Origin: Bradyrhizobium tropiciagri
Lineage (GTDB): Bacteria; Pseudomonadota; Alphaproteobacteria; Rhizobiales; Xanthobacteraceae
Length of the DNA: 64,000 nucleotides
Direction of reading: 5' to 3'
Assembly (NCBI RefSeq): GCF_018130505.1
Contig: NZ_JAFCKH010000005.1
Location: forward strand, 1-64,000
Numbering within the stretch: position 1 is the first letter of the stretch; each line of letters opens with the position of its first letter. Shown one piece after another: positions 23,685 to 32,142 of the stretch. Under the pieces are notes generated by a model. The model worked only from the letters and a program-made list of their open reading frames with translations. It made no database searches and had not been told where the DNA came from. The translations under genes and the position numbers were made by a program.

Positions 23685-25631
23685 CTACCCGAACAACCGC
23701 ATCAGCAGCGCCTTGCCGACCGGCGCAGCGCGCACGGCTTGGAAGGCGCTGACATACTCGCCGGCATAGAACGCACGCACGACATTGACCCGCGTTGCGA
23801 CCGCGTCCTCGAAGCGGACACCGAAGCCGTTGCCGGTGTGCCGCACCACGATCGCGGCAACGCTCTGGCCATACACATTGCACCTGATCGGCGTTCCGAC
23901 CGCAGGCGGGCTCGGGTCGATGAAGCGTGCGCCCGTGATCGAGATATCGGCCATCCGGACCAGCCGCGGCTCGGCGCCGTGGTAGATCAAAACCGGCTCG
24001 TCGCGCTCGAAACGCTCGGCCTTGCGGCGCCGCGGCTGCTCGATGCAGATGAAGCAGACGATCGCCAGCACCACGCAATTGTACAGGCTCCAGGCCAGCG
24101 CCAGCCCGCCATAGGCGATGCTTTCCCCGCGCAGGTTCAGGATGAACGCATAGGCAATCGACACCAGCGTGATCAGCAGCGCCCCGCCATAGATCCGCAG
24201 CAGCGGCCACTCGACGAAGCGGCGGTTGCGGTCACCACCCTTGGCCGTCACCTTGAACTTCTGTCCCTGCGGCCGGGTGAGCCCGGTGACGACCGCCTTC
24301 AGCACCGCGGGCGCCGCGATGTATTGCGAGACGTCGGTCATGATGGCGAGCGAGCGGCCGTGCGAGATCCAGGCCATCGTGAAGGCGTGCCAGACGTAGA
24401 ACGGCAGGAAGTATTTCAAGAGCTCGAGCAGATCGGCATGCACCGCCTTGATCCCGAACAGGAGGAACAGCCAGGGCACGATCAAGCCGAGCACCTTGGT
24501 GCCGTAGACCGCCGTCCAGCTCATGAAGGCATCGATCAGCGACAACCGGTCCATGAAATCGAGCTTCGACTGCCCCGAGAACGGCCCGCTGCGGCCGCGG
24601 ACGATCTGCATGAAGCCGAGGCACCAGCGTCCGCGCTGCGTGATGTACTCCTTCAGCCCCTCGGGCGCGAGGCCGAGCGTCAGCCGCTCGTTCAGATACA
24701 CCGTGCGCAGCCCCTGCTCCTTCAGGCGCAGCGTGACGAGGTAATCCTCGGTCACCGAATCCGTCGGGAAGCCGCCGATCCGCATCAGGCCGGCATAGCG
24801 GATCAGCGAAGAGGTGCCGCAGCAGAACGCGGTGCCCCAGGCGTCCTTGGCCGGCATCAGGATATCGAAGAAGAAGCGCTGCTCGTCGGGCCAGACGTCC
24901 GTGGCGGCAAGGTTGGACTGGATCGGATCCGGATTGATGAAGTGCTGCGGCGTCTGCACGACGCCGACGCCGTCGTCCTGCATCAGGCTCATGGCCCGGG
25001 TCAGGAAATCCGGCAGTGGAACGAAGTCGGCATCGAGGATCGAGATGAACTCCGGCTTGTCGTCGAGGCCCGCGACATGCGCGAGCGCGTGATTGATGTT
25101 GCCGGCCTTGGCGTGGCGATTGTCGGGGCGCGTCAGATAGTGGCAGCCGAGCTCCTCGGCGAGACGGCGCAGCCAGAGCCGGCGGCCGTCGTCGAGCACC
25201 CAGACGCGATAATTCGGATAGTTGATTCCGGTCGCGCCGATGATGGTGCGCTCCAGGATCGCCTTCTCCTCATTGTAGGTGCAGATGAAGACGTCGACGA
25301 GCGGCGCAGGCGCGGATGGGCGCGAGCGGCGCAGGATGGCGTTGACCTCGGGCGTACGATCGATGGTCCGGCTGAGGAACAGCAAGGACAGACACACCGC
25401 GATCAGCGAGGCCGCCTCTGCCAGCATGAACGGATAGCCAACGATCGCGTCGGCGTTAAGTCCCGGCGGCGGCAGGGTATGGGTCACGCGCCAGATGAAA
25501 TAGCGCAGCAGGAGCGCAACCGACATGGTGGCCATCGCGGCGCGCGCCAGCGAGCTGTCGCGCTTGAGCAATGGCATGAGCGCAAGGCAGGCGCCAAAGG
25601 CGACCAGCCCCGGCGAGAGCGCCGCCATCAT
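23685..25631 (-). CDS. Cellulose synthase-like GT2 glycosyltransferase with PilZ domain
   Basis: 648 residues. Membrane helices at the start, then a GT-A domain with VLDDG, SILDADFVP (DxD), TDSVTEDYLVTLR (TED) and QRGRW, the full set for a processive beta-glycan synthase. After more helices a PilZ domain follows: RKAER (RxxxR) and DISITG (DxSxxG), the two c-di-GMP-binding motifs. It probably polymerises an exopolysaccharide when c-di-GMP rises. It overlaps the HlyD-like gene by ATGA. The pair resembles bgsA/bgsB (mixed-linkage beta-glucan of Sinorhizobium) rather than the bcs cellulose operon, since bcsB and bcsC are absent. Confidence 0.9.
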   Translation of the reverse strand: MMAALSPGLVAFGACLALMPLLKRDSSLARAAMATMSVALLLRYFIWRVTHTLPPPGLNADAIVGYPFMLAEAASLIAVCLSLLFLSRTIDRTPEVNAILRRSRPSAPAPLVDVFICTYNEEKAILERTIIGATGINYPNYRVWVLDDGRRLWLRRLAEELGCHYLTRPDNRHAKAGNINHALAHVAGLDDKPEFISILDADFVPLPDFLTRAMSLMQDDGVGVVQTPQHFINPDPIQSNLAATDVWPDEQRFFFDILMPAKDAWGTAFCCGTSSLIRYAGLMRIGGFPTDSVTEDYLVTLRLKEQGLRTVYLNERLTLGLAPEGLKEYITQRGRWCLGFMQIVRGRSGPFSGQSKLDFMDRLSLIDAFMSWTAVYGTKVLGLIVPWLFLLFGIKAVHADLLELLKYFLPFYVWHAFTMAWISHGRSLAIMTDVSQYIAAPAVLKAVVTGLTRPQGQKFKVTAKGGDRNRRFVEWPLLRIYGGALLITLVSIAYAFILNLRGESIAYGGLALAWSLYNCVVLAIVCFICIEQPRRRKAERFERDEPVLIYHGAEPRLVRMADISITGARFIDPSPPAVGTPIRCNVYGQSVAAIVVRHTGNGFGVRFEDAVATRVNVVRAFYAGEYVSAFQAVRAAPVGKALLMRLFG

Positions 25632-27001
25632 GACTTGGCCGCGCCGTCGTTGAACACCACCCGCCCGGTGCGGCCCACCGCACAATCCCTACCCGTGGTG
25701 TCGAGCGCCGGCATCGAGACCGTGACCCGGTACGGCTCCTTGTTGAGGACGTCGGGATTGATCGCAAGATTGGCCGGCGCGCCCGACGCGCCGGTGAGAT
25801 TGACGATCTCGCCCTGAAGCGCGGCACTGCCGTCGTTCGGCTCGAAGCTCGCCTGCTCCCCGAGCCTCAACCGGTTGTAGACGTTTTCGGTGACGTTGGC
25901 GGTGACCACCGCACCGGTGCAGTCGAGCAATTTGAGCAGCGGTTGTCCGGCCCTGACATCCTCGCCGGGCGACGTCATCATCTCCCAGATCCGGCCCTTG
26001 ACCGGCGCCCTGATGTCGGCCTCCGACCGATTGACGTAGTGGATCTGCTCGACCGCGATCTCGTGGGTGAGCCAGGCGATCTCCGCGTCGGCATGCGCCA
26101 GATCGGCGCGCAGGTCGCTGACGCGCTGGCGCATCTCCTCCTCGCGCTGCACCGAGCTCGGACGGTCATTGTAGCTGTCGCCGAGATAGGTGCCGCTCTT
26201 GACGGCGGTGAGCTCGACCTTCGCAGCATCGAGCCGACGGCGGGCGCCGATCTCGGTCTGCTGCGCGATCGCCTGTTCCCGTGTCAGCCGCGCCAGTTCA
26301 ACCGTCGACACTGTGCCCGACCTGACCAGCGACGAGGCCCGTTCGACCGCCGCGGTCGCTTCTTCGCGTCGCGCTGCCGCCGCCTCGATCGCCGACTGGA
26401 TTTCGGCGATCCGCGCCTCGAGCTGCAAGGTGCGGCCGTCACGGAATTGGGAGGACTGGCGGGCAAGATCCTGCTGCGCGGTCTCGGCGGCCGCGAGCTT
26501 GGCAGCAAAGCTGGGGCGCTCATTGTCCAGCCGCGACATCTGGCGCCTGAGATCGTCGAGCCGGATGCGATCGCCGCGCGCGTTGACGACGTGAAGGATC
26601 AGATCGCCCTCGCTGAGGGCACTGAGATGCGTCGGATTGTTCGGCTTCGCAGTCACCGTGCCGTCGATCGGCGAGCGCAAGGTGACGATCCTGGCGTTGA
26701 CGACCGCCTCGACGCTCGAGGTCTGCAGCAGCGCCTTCAGCGGCATCCAGCCGAACACGGCGACGATGGCAAGGCCGAGGGCGACCCTGAGCGTGCGGCG
26801 GACCCATCGCCCCGACGACCCGCCGGACGGCTCGGGACTGGCCGCACCATCGGCGATCGCCTCATCCGCGGGCGGCTGCAACCGATCCTGCAAGTCGCGC
26901 TGCAATCCTCGCGCGCCGCTGTCGCCGTCGAAGGAACGGGTGCTCGCCTCGCCTGCCGCGTCGGGAGCATTCGTTCGGGCGAATGACTTTGCTTGTTCCA
27001 T
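25628..27001 (-). CDS. HlyD-like membrane-fusion protein of the glycan synthase
   Basis: 457 residues. One N-terminal transmembrane helix (VALGLAIVAVFGWMPLKALL), then a lipoyl-like beta-barrel half, a long alpha-helical coiled-coil hairpin (about residues 150-320, rich in Ala, Glu, Arg and Gln), and the second half with KGRIWEMMTSPGEDVRAGQP. This is a periplasmic adaptor. Its operon position with a PilZ glycan synthase suggests it guides the polymer across the periplasm. No outer-membrane pore gene is nearby. The 246 bp upstream (27002-27247) hold no gene. Confidence 0.85.
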   Translation of the reverse strand: MEQAKSFARTNAPDAAGEASTRSFDGDSGARGLQRDLQDRLQPPADEAIADGAASPEPSGGSSGRWVRRTLRVALGLAIVAVFGWMPLKALLQTSSVEAVVNARIVTLRSPIDGTVTAKPNNPTHLSALSEGDLILHVVNARGDRIRLDDLRRQMSRLDNERPSFAAKLAAAETAQQDLARQSSQFRDGRTLQLEARIAEIQSAIEAAAARREEATAAVERASSLVRSGTVSTVELARLTREQAIAQQTEIGARRRLDAAKVELTAVKSGTYLGDSYNDRPSSVQREEEMRQRVSDLRADLAHADAEIAWLTHEIAVEQIHYVNRSEADIRAPVKGRIWEMMTSPGEDVRAGQPLLKLLDCTGAVVTANVTENVYNRLRLGEQASFEPNDGSAALQGEIVNLTGASGAPANLAINPDVLNKEPYRVTVSMPALDTTGRDCAVGRTGRVVFNDGAAKS

Positions 27002-27247
27002 ATTGACCGGCCCCTGATCTGTCAGTGGTCGAACTAACGCACCGCTCCCTCGGAGCGATGCCGGTACCGGTCAAGCAGGATGCACAAGTGCTTAAGAACA
27101 GCCTAAGGCGGGCCAATATCTTTCAGAAAAAGCTTGCCGAAATTTACCGTGGCCATACGTGGGACGACGGCAAACCTGCGGTGCGATTGCGATAAATCGG
27201 ACTGGCGCCCGGCTCTCCCTTATTAAGCATGATTCCGGAAAGCCGCC

Positions 27248-27805
27248 TTACGCTCGTAAGACTCTTGGCTCCAGAACCTCCACGCCCTCATGGCGCAGTA
27301 GCCAGCGCTTGCGTTCCAGCCCGCCGCCATATTTCACCAGCGAGCCGTTGGCACCGATCAGGCGATGACAGGGCACGACGACGCTGATCGGATTCGAGCC
27401 GTTGGCATGGCCGACCGCGCGCATCGCGTTCGGCGCCTTCAGCTTCGCCGCCAGCGCGCCGTAGCTCATGGTGGTGCCGGCCAGGATTTTCGGCAGCGCG
27501 TGCCAGACCTTTTGCTGGAACGGCGTGCCGGCCACACGCCATTGGATATCGTCGAGGCGACCGAGATCGCCCTTGAAGTAATCGCCGAGCGCTTTTCGCA
27601 ACGCCGCCGGCGCGCGGCCGTCCTGCAATGTGACCTGGCCGTAGTGCAGCCGCAGCAGGTCGAGCATGCGTCCCTCGTAATCATCCCAATCCAGTGCGCG
27701 CAGCACGCCGTCATCGTCGGTCACCAGCAGCGCGGTGCCGATCGGCGTCGTCAGGCGGTCGAGATTGAAGGTGCAAGGTGTCTTGGCAGCGGCCATCGTC
27801 GTCAC
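27248..27805 (-). CDS. ogt: Methylated-DNA-protein cysteine methyltransferase
   Basis: 185 residues. The active-site PCHR in VVPCHRLIGANGSL is the alkyl-acceptor Cys; the helix-turn-helix is in TMSYGALAAKLKAPNAMRAVG. It removes O6-alkyl groups from guanine in a single-use reaction. A second possible start (MAAAKT) lies 9 bp inside. The gene stands alone; no Ada partner is nearby. Confidence 0.9.
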   Translation of the reverse strand: MTTMAAAKTPCTFNLDRLTTPIGTALLVTDDDGVLRALDWDDYEGRMLDLLRLHYGQVTLQDGRAPAALRKALGDYFKGDLGRLDDIQWRVAGTPFQQKVWHALPKILAGTTMSYGALAAKLKAPNAMRAVGHANGSNPISVVVPCHRLIGANGSLVKYGGGLERKRWLLRHEGVEVLEPRVLRA

Positions 27806-27886
27806 TCGGAAAGTGGATCAGCTCCACATACAATCCATCGCCCTCATGGTAGCGTCCACCCGAATTCCGGTTAGGGGGACCGCTTC

Positions 27887-28249
27887 ATGCTCTTGCTCGC
27901 CAATGTGCTGGTCGCGATCGTGGCCGCGCTGCACGTCTATTTCCTCGTGCTCGAGATGTTTCTATGGACCAAGCCGCTCGGGCTGAAAACCTTCCGCAAC
28001 TCGATCGAGAAAGCCACTGACTCGGCCGTGCTGGCCGCCAATCAGGGCCTCTATAATGGCTTCCTCGCCGCGGGACTGATCTGGGGCCTGGTGCACGGCA
28101 ATCCGCCCTTCGCATTCCAGATCAAGACATTCTTCCTGCTCTGCGTGATCGTTGCCGGCGCCTATGGCGCGGCGACCGTGAGCCGGCGCATCCTCTATGT
28201 GCAGGCCGCACCCGCGGCACTCGCGCTGATCCTGCTCTGGCTGGCCTGA
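27887..28249 (+). CDS. DUF1304 small membrane protein
   Basis: 120 residues, four hydrophobic helices. The start LLANVLVAIVAALHVYFLVLEMF and the internal NQGLYNGFLAAGLIWGL are hallmarks of the DUF1304 family, whose function is unknown. It is divergent from ogt (82 bp gap) and followed by a repeat cluster. Confidence 0.85.
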   Translation: MLLLANVLVAIVAALHVYFLVLEMFLWTKPLGLKTFRNSIEKATDSAVLAANQGLYNGFLAAGLIWGLVHGNPPFAFQIKTFFLLCVIVAGAYGAATVSRRILYVQAAPAALALILLWLA

Positions 28250-28270
28250 GAAGTACGCACGGCATTGCTT

Positions 28271-28414
28271 CACCTCGCCCCGCTTGCGGGGAGAGGTCGG
28301 ATCGCATCGCAGATGCGATCCGGGTGAGGGGGAGCCTCCGCAAATCCAACTGTGACCGTTTGCGCGGAAACAGCCCTCACCCCGACCCTCTCCCCGTAAG
28401 AACGGGGAGAGGGA
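28271..28414. repeat. Composite intergenic repeat (CCTCACCC/GGGAGAGG), copy 1
   Basis: CCTCGCCCCGCTTGCGGGGAG and a matching GATGCGATCCGGGTGAGGGG stem, then a second stem CCTCACCCCGACCCTCTCCC around CGTAAGAACG. The same composite in reverse order and orientation lies at 29801-29946, and another at 42799-42948. The 28250-28551 interval holds nothing else except the start region of the next gene. Confidence 0.85.
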
Positions 28415-28551
28415 GTAACGTTCTGACGCGACATCGCGCGCGGCGGCATTGCCTTGCAATGCCCCGACCGTTCCTCCATCATTCCTGCAACGGTGACATC
28501 CGCGGCAAAAGCATAGCGGACAAGATCATCGGCAACATGGGAGGTCACGAC

Positions 28552-29772
28552 ATGAGAAGCGTGCAACTGCTCGCTGCGACTGCGCTTGCCATCGCGTTGT
28601 CAGTCACTTCAGCCGCCGCGCAAAAGAAATACGACATCGGCGCCACCGATACCGAGATCAAGATCGGCCAGACCGTGCCGTTCTCGGGCCCCGCGTCGGC
28701 CTATGCCGGCATCGGCAAGACCCAGGCCGCCTATCTCAGGATGATCAACGATCAAGGCGGCATCAACGGCCGCAAGCTGAACCTGATCCAGTATGACGAT
28801 GCCTATTCGCCGCCGAAGGCGGTCGAGCAGGTGCGCAAGCTGGTCGAGGGCGACGAGGTGCTGTTCACCTTCCAGATCATCGGCACGCCGTCAAATGCCG
28901 CCGTGCAGAAATATCTGAATACCAAGAAGGTGCCGCAGCTCCTCGCCTCGACGGGCGCCTCGCGCTTCTCCGATCCGCAGAATGCGCCGTGGACGATCGC
29001 CTTCAACCCGAACTACCAGTCCGAGGGACGCATCTACGCCAAATACATCCTGGCCAATCATCCGAACGCCAAGATCGGCATCTTCTACCAGAACGACGAT
29101 CTCGGTCGCGATTACATCACCGGGCTGAAGAGCGGGCTCGGCGACAAGGCGGCGAGCATGATCGTCGCCGAAGCGTCCTATGAGCTGACCGACCCGACCG
29201 TCGATTCCCAGATCGTCAAGTTAAAAGCCGCCGGCGTCGACCTTGTCTATGACGCCTCAACGCCGAAGTTCGCCGCGCAGGCAATCCGCAAGATCGCGGA
29301 CCTCGCGTGGAATCCGGTGCACATTCTCGACATCAATGCGAGCCCGGTGTCTGCCACGCTCAAGCCCGCCGGCCTCGACATCTCCAAGGGCATCATCTCG
29401 ACCAATTACGGCAAGGATCCCGCCGACCCGCAGTGGAAGGACGATCCGGGCCTGAAGGCCTACTTCGCCTTCATGGACAAATATTATCCCGAGGGCGACA
29501 AGCTCAACACCGTCAACACCTACGGCTACTCGACGGCCGAGCTGCTGATCCAGGTGCTCAAGCAGTGCGGTGACGACCTCACCCGCGAGAACCTGATGAA
29601 GCAGGTGACCAGCCTGAAGAAGTTCGTGCCGAGCCTCGCGCTGCCCGGCATGTCGATCACGACGGGACCGAACGACTACCGCATCAACAAGCAGATGCAG
29701 ATGATGCGGTTCAACGGCGAGCGCTGGGAACTGTTCGGCCCGATCATCGAGGACACCGGACCGGCGGGTTAG
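28552..29772 (+). CDS. ABC-type periplasmic binding protein (Peripla_BP_6), tandem copy A
   Basis: 406 residues. Signal peptide LLAATALAIALSVTSAAA, then QKKYDIGATDTEIKIGQTVP. The ATG at 28552 has a GGGAGG site; an upstream extension runs through the repeat and is not coding. It is closely similar to copy B at 30143 along the whole length and clearly related to the protein at 4008. No permease or ATPase is adjacent. The ligand is unknown; members of this class bind branched-chain amino acids, aromatic acids or short amides. Confidence 0.88.
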   Translation: MRSVQLLAATALAIALSVTSAAAQKKYDIGATDTEIKIGQTVPFSGPASAYAGIGKTQAAYLRMINDQGGINGRKLNLIQYDDAYSPPKAVEQVRKLVEGDEVLFTFQIIGTPSNAAVQKYLNTKKVPQLLASTGASRFSDPQNAPWTIAFNPNYQSEGRIYAKYILANHPNAKIGIFYQNDDLGRDYITGLKSGLGDKAASMIVAEASYELTDPTVDSQIVKLKAAGVDLVYDASTPKFAAQAIRKIADLAWNPVHILDINASPVSATLKPAGLDISKGIISTNYGKDPADPQWKDDPGLKAYFAFMDKYYPEGDKLNTVNTYGYSTAELLIQVLKQCGDDLTRENLMKQVTSLKKFVPSLALPGMSITTGPNDYRINKQMQMMRFNGERWELFGPIIEDTGPAG

Positions 29773-29800
29773 TTCACGCCGCGACGAGAAGAAGCTGCTC

Positions 29801-29946
29801 CCCCTCTCCCGTTCTTACGGGAAGAGGGTCGGGGTGAGGGGCTGCTTCCACATAAACGGAGTTAGCTGAGCCCGCGGAGGCTCCCCCTCACCCGCATCGC
29901 ATCTTCGATGCGATACGACCTCTCGCCGCAAAGCGGGGAGAGGTGA
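29801..29946. repeat. Composite intergenic repeat, copy 2 (inverted relative to copy 1)
   Basis: CTCTCCCGTTCTTACGGGAAGAG, then GTCGGGGTGAGGGG, then CCCCCTCACCC with GATGCGAT elements, the reverse order of 28271-28414. The two copies flank the binding-protein gene in opposite orientation. The gap 29773-30142 otherwise holds only the leader of copy B. Confidence 0.85.
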
Positions 29947-30142
29947 GATCCCCGTGCCGCTCGGCGCGACTTTTTGCACCGCCCCCTACTTTCGTTGACT
30001 GAAATTGCTCGCCTTTTCGGCAGAGCTCGTCTTGCGTTGCAACAATGCTTCCTCCAGTATCCCGGCCCAGCGATGGCAACCCACGGGCGTTTGGACCCGG
30101 GGAAAGATCATCGACCAACCAGTCACGTGAGGAAGCAACATT

Positions 30143-31369
30143 ATGAAAAATGGGATTTTCCATCTGGTCACGGCAACGGCGCTGACGATCGCGCTGTCGG
30201 CGACCTCGGCCCTGGCGCAGAAGAAGTACGATCCCGGCGCGACCGATACCGAGATCAAGATCGGCCAGACCGTCCCGTTCTCCGGACCGGCCTCCGCCTA
30301 TGCCTCGATCGGCAAGACCCAGGCGGCCTATTTCAAGATGATCAACGACCAGGGCGGCATCAACGGCCGCAAGATCAACCTGATCCAGTATGACGACGCC
30401 TATTCGCCGCCGAAGGCCGTCGAGCAGGTGCGCAAGCTGGTCGAGAGCGACGAGGTGCTGCTGACCTTCCAGATCGTCGGCACGCCGTCAAACGCCGCCG
30501 TGCAGAAATATCTCAACGGCAAGAAGGTGCCGCAGCTGTTCGCCGCGACCGGCGCCTCGAAGTTCACCGATCCGAAGAACTTCCCCTGGACACTCGGCTT
30601 CAACCCGAACTACTTCGTCGAAGGCCGCATCTACGGCCAGTACATCCTGAAGGAGCACCCGAACGCCAAGATCGGCGTGCTGTATCAGAACGACGACCTC
30701 GGCAAGGACTATCTGAATGGCATCAAGGCCGGCCTCGGCGACAAGGCCGCCAAGATGATCGTGGCCGAAGCCTCCTATGAGGTCTCCGATCCGACCATCG
30801 ACTCGCAGGTGATCAAGATCAAGGACGCCGGCGCCGACCTGTTCTTCTCGGCCTCGACGCCGAAGCAGGCCGCGCAGGCGATCAAGAAGATCGCCGAACT
30901 CGGCTGGAAGCCGATCCACATCGTCGACATCAACGCGACCTCGGTCGGCGCCGTGCTGCAGCCGGCGGGCCTGGAGAATTCCAGGGGCCTGATCAGCACC
31001 AATTACGGCAAGGATCCGGCCGACCCGCAGTGGAAGGACGATCCGGGCATGAAGCGCTATTTCGACTTCATGGCCAAGTACTATCCGGACGGCGACAAGA
31101 ACTCGAACTTCAACACCTATGGCTACTCGACCGCGCAGCTGATGGTGCATGTGCTGAAGCAGTGCGGCGACGATCTCACCCGCGAGAACGTGCTGAAGCA
31201 GGCCACCAACCTGAAGAACGTCGAGCTCGACATGGCGCTGCCCGGCATCAAGGGCAACACCGCGCCGAACGACTACCGCGTCAACAAGCAGCTGCAGATG
31301 ATGCGCTTCAACGGCGAGCGCTGGGAGCTGTTCGGCCCGATCCTCGAGGACGCCGGCCCGGCGGGCTAG
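30143..31369 (+). CDS. ABC-type periplasmic binding protein (Peripla_BP_6), tandem copy B
   Basis: 408 residues. Signal peptide VTATALTIALSATSALA, then QKKYDPGATDTEIKIGQTVP. The ATG has a GAGGAAG site. Nearly every segment matches copy A (for example INDQGGINGRK, YDDAYSPPKAVEQVRKLVE, YQNDDLGKDYLNG), so it is a tandem duplicate. Differences concentrate in the middle (NFPWTLGFNPNYFVEG), which may change ligand preference. It is followed by a strong terminator at 31395. Confidence 0.9.
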   Translation: MKNGIFHLVTATALTIALSATSALAQKKYDPGATDTEIKIGQTVPFSGPASAYASIGKTQAAYFKMINDQGGINGRKINLIQYDDAYSPPKAVEQVRKLVESDEVLLTFQIVGTPSNAAVQKYLNGKKVPQLFAATGASKFTDPKNFPWTLGFNPNYFVEGRIYGQYILKEHPNAKIGVLYQNDDLGKDYLNGIKAGLGDKAAKMIVAEASYEVSDPTIDSQVIKIKDAGADLFFSASTPKQAAQAIKKIAELGWKPIHIVDINATSVGAVLQPAGLENSRGLISTNYGKDPADPQWKDDPGMKRYFDFMAKYYPDGDKNSNFNTYGYSTAQLMVHVLKQCGDDLTRENVLKQATNLKNVELDMALPGIKGNTAPNDYRVNKQLQMMRFNGERWELFGPILEDAGPAG

Positions 31370-31394
31370 TGGTTTTCGCAAGGTTTGAAACGCG

Positions 31395-31426
31395 ATCGGC
31401 GGCCTTCGGGCCGCCGATTTTGTTTT
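31395..31426 (+). terminator. Intrinsic terminator after binding protein copy B
   Basis: A perfect 10-bp stem ATCGGCGGCC/GGCCGCCGAT with a TTCG tetraloop, followed by TTTGTTTT. It begins 25 bp after the stop. The strongest intrinsic terminator in the window. Confidence 0.93.
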
Positions 31427-31450
31427 CCGGCGCACGCAATCACTCCAACC

Positions 31451-31550
31451 CCGTCACCCTGAGGAGCGCGCAGCGCGTCTCGAAGGGTCGTCGGCCACCA
31501 GCCGGGCCGTGCATCCTTCGAGACGCGCTGCGCGCTCCTCAGGATGACGG
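31451..31550. repeat. Inverted repeat, CCGTCACCCTGAGGAGCG family
   Basis: Arms of about 36 bp beginning CCGTCACCCTGAGGAGCGCG and ending GCTCCTCAGGATGACGG, around a GC-rich centre. Single copy in the window. Confidence 0.88.
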
Positions 31551-31579
31551 GAATGGCAGATTGCGCCGCCTTGTGTGCC

Positions 31580-32005
31580 CTACCTCGGAATCTCTCCGAA
31601 CGTCTTCCCCACCGGCAGCACGGCATGCCGGACCAGCCGCGAATCCTCGACCGCGGCCTGGCGGTGCTTCACCGCCTCGCGATACACGGGATCGCGGATC
31701 ATCTCGACGAACGCGGCGACGCTCGGGTACTCCGCGATGAAGCAGTGGTCCCAGCGCTCCTCCTGCGGGCCGATCAGCATCAGTTCGAAGCGGCCCTGCC
31801 AGACGATGCGCCCGCCGAGCCGTTCGAACACCGGACCGCTCTCGCGGCCATAGGACGCGTAGGCCTCCGCGCCGCTGACCTTGCGGCCGTCGGGATAGGC
31901 GGCCCATTCGCGCAGGCGAACCAGATTGAGCATGTGAATCGGGCCCGGCCGATCGCTCTCCCGAAATTGTGCGAAGACCTCCTTGGTCGGATCGATGTGG
32001 CCCAT
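31580..32005 (-). CDS. DUF1330-type conserved protein
   Basis: 141 residues, soluble, a ferredoxin-like fold predicted from HMLNLVRLREWAAYPDG near the start, SGAEAYASYGRESGPVFERLG in the middle, and RWDHCFIAEYPSVAAFVEMI. This matches the DUF1330 family of unknown function. The ATG at 32005 has a GGGAGC site. It is convergent with the repeat region and divergent from the penicillin-binding protein gene. Confidence 0.75.
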   Translation of the reverse strand: MGHIDPTKEVFAQFRESDRPGPIHMLNLVRLREWAAYPDGRKVSGAEAYASYGRESGPVFERLGGRIVWQGRFELMLIGPQEERWDHCFIAEYPSVAAFVEMIRDPVYREAVKHRQAAVEDSRLVRHAVLPVGKTFGEIPR

Positions 32006-32142
32006 ATGCGGTGCTCCCTGTTTGTTCCAGCGATATGTAGCACGCGCCGCCTCACGTCCTAATCCCGCGTTAAGCTTTGCGTAACCGCCCCTTAAACCGG
32101 GAACGCTAGCTTGCCGCACAAGAATTTGTGTGAGCGTTGCGG

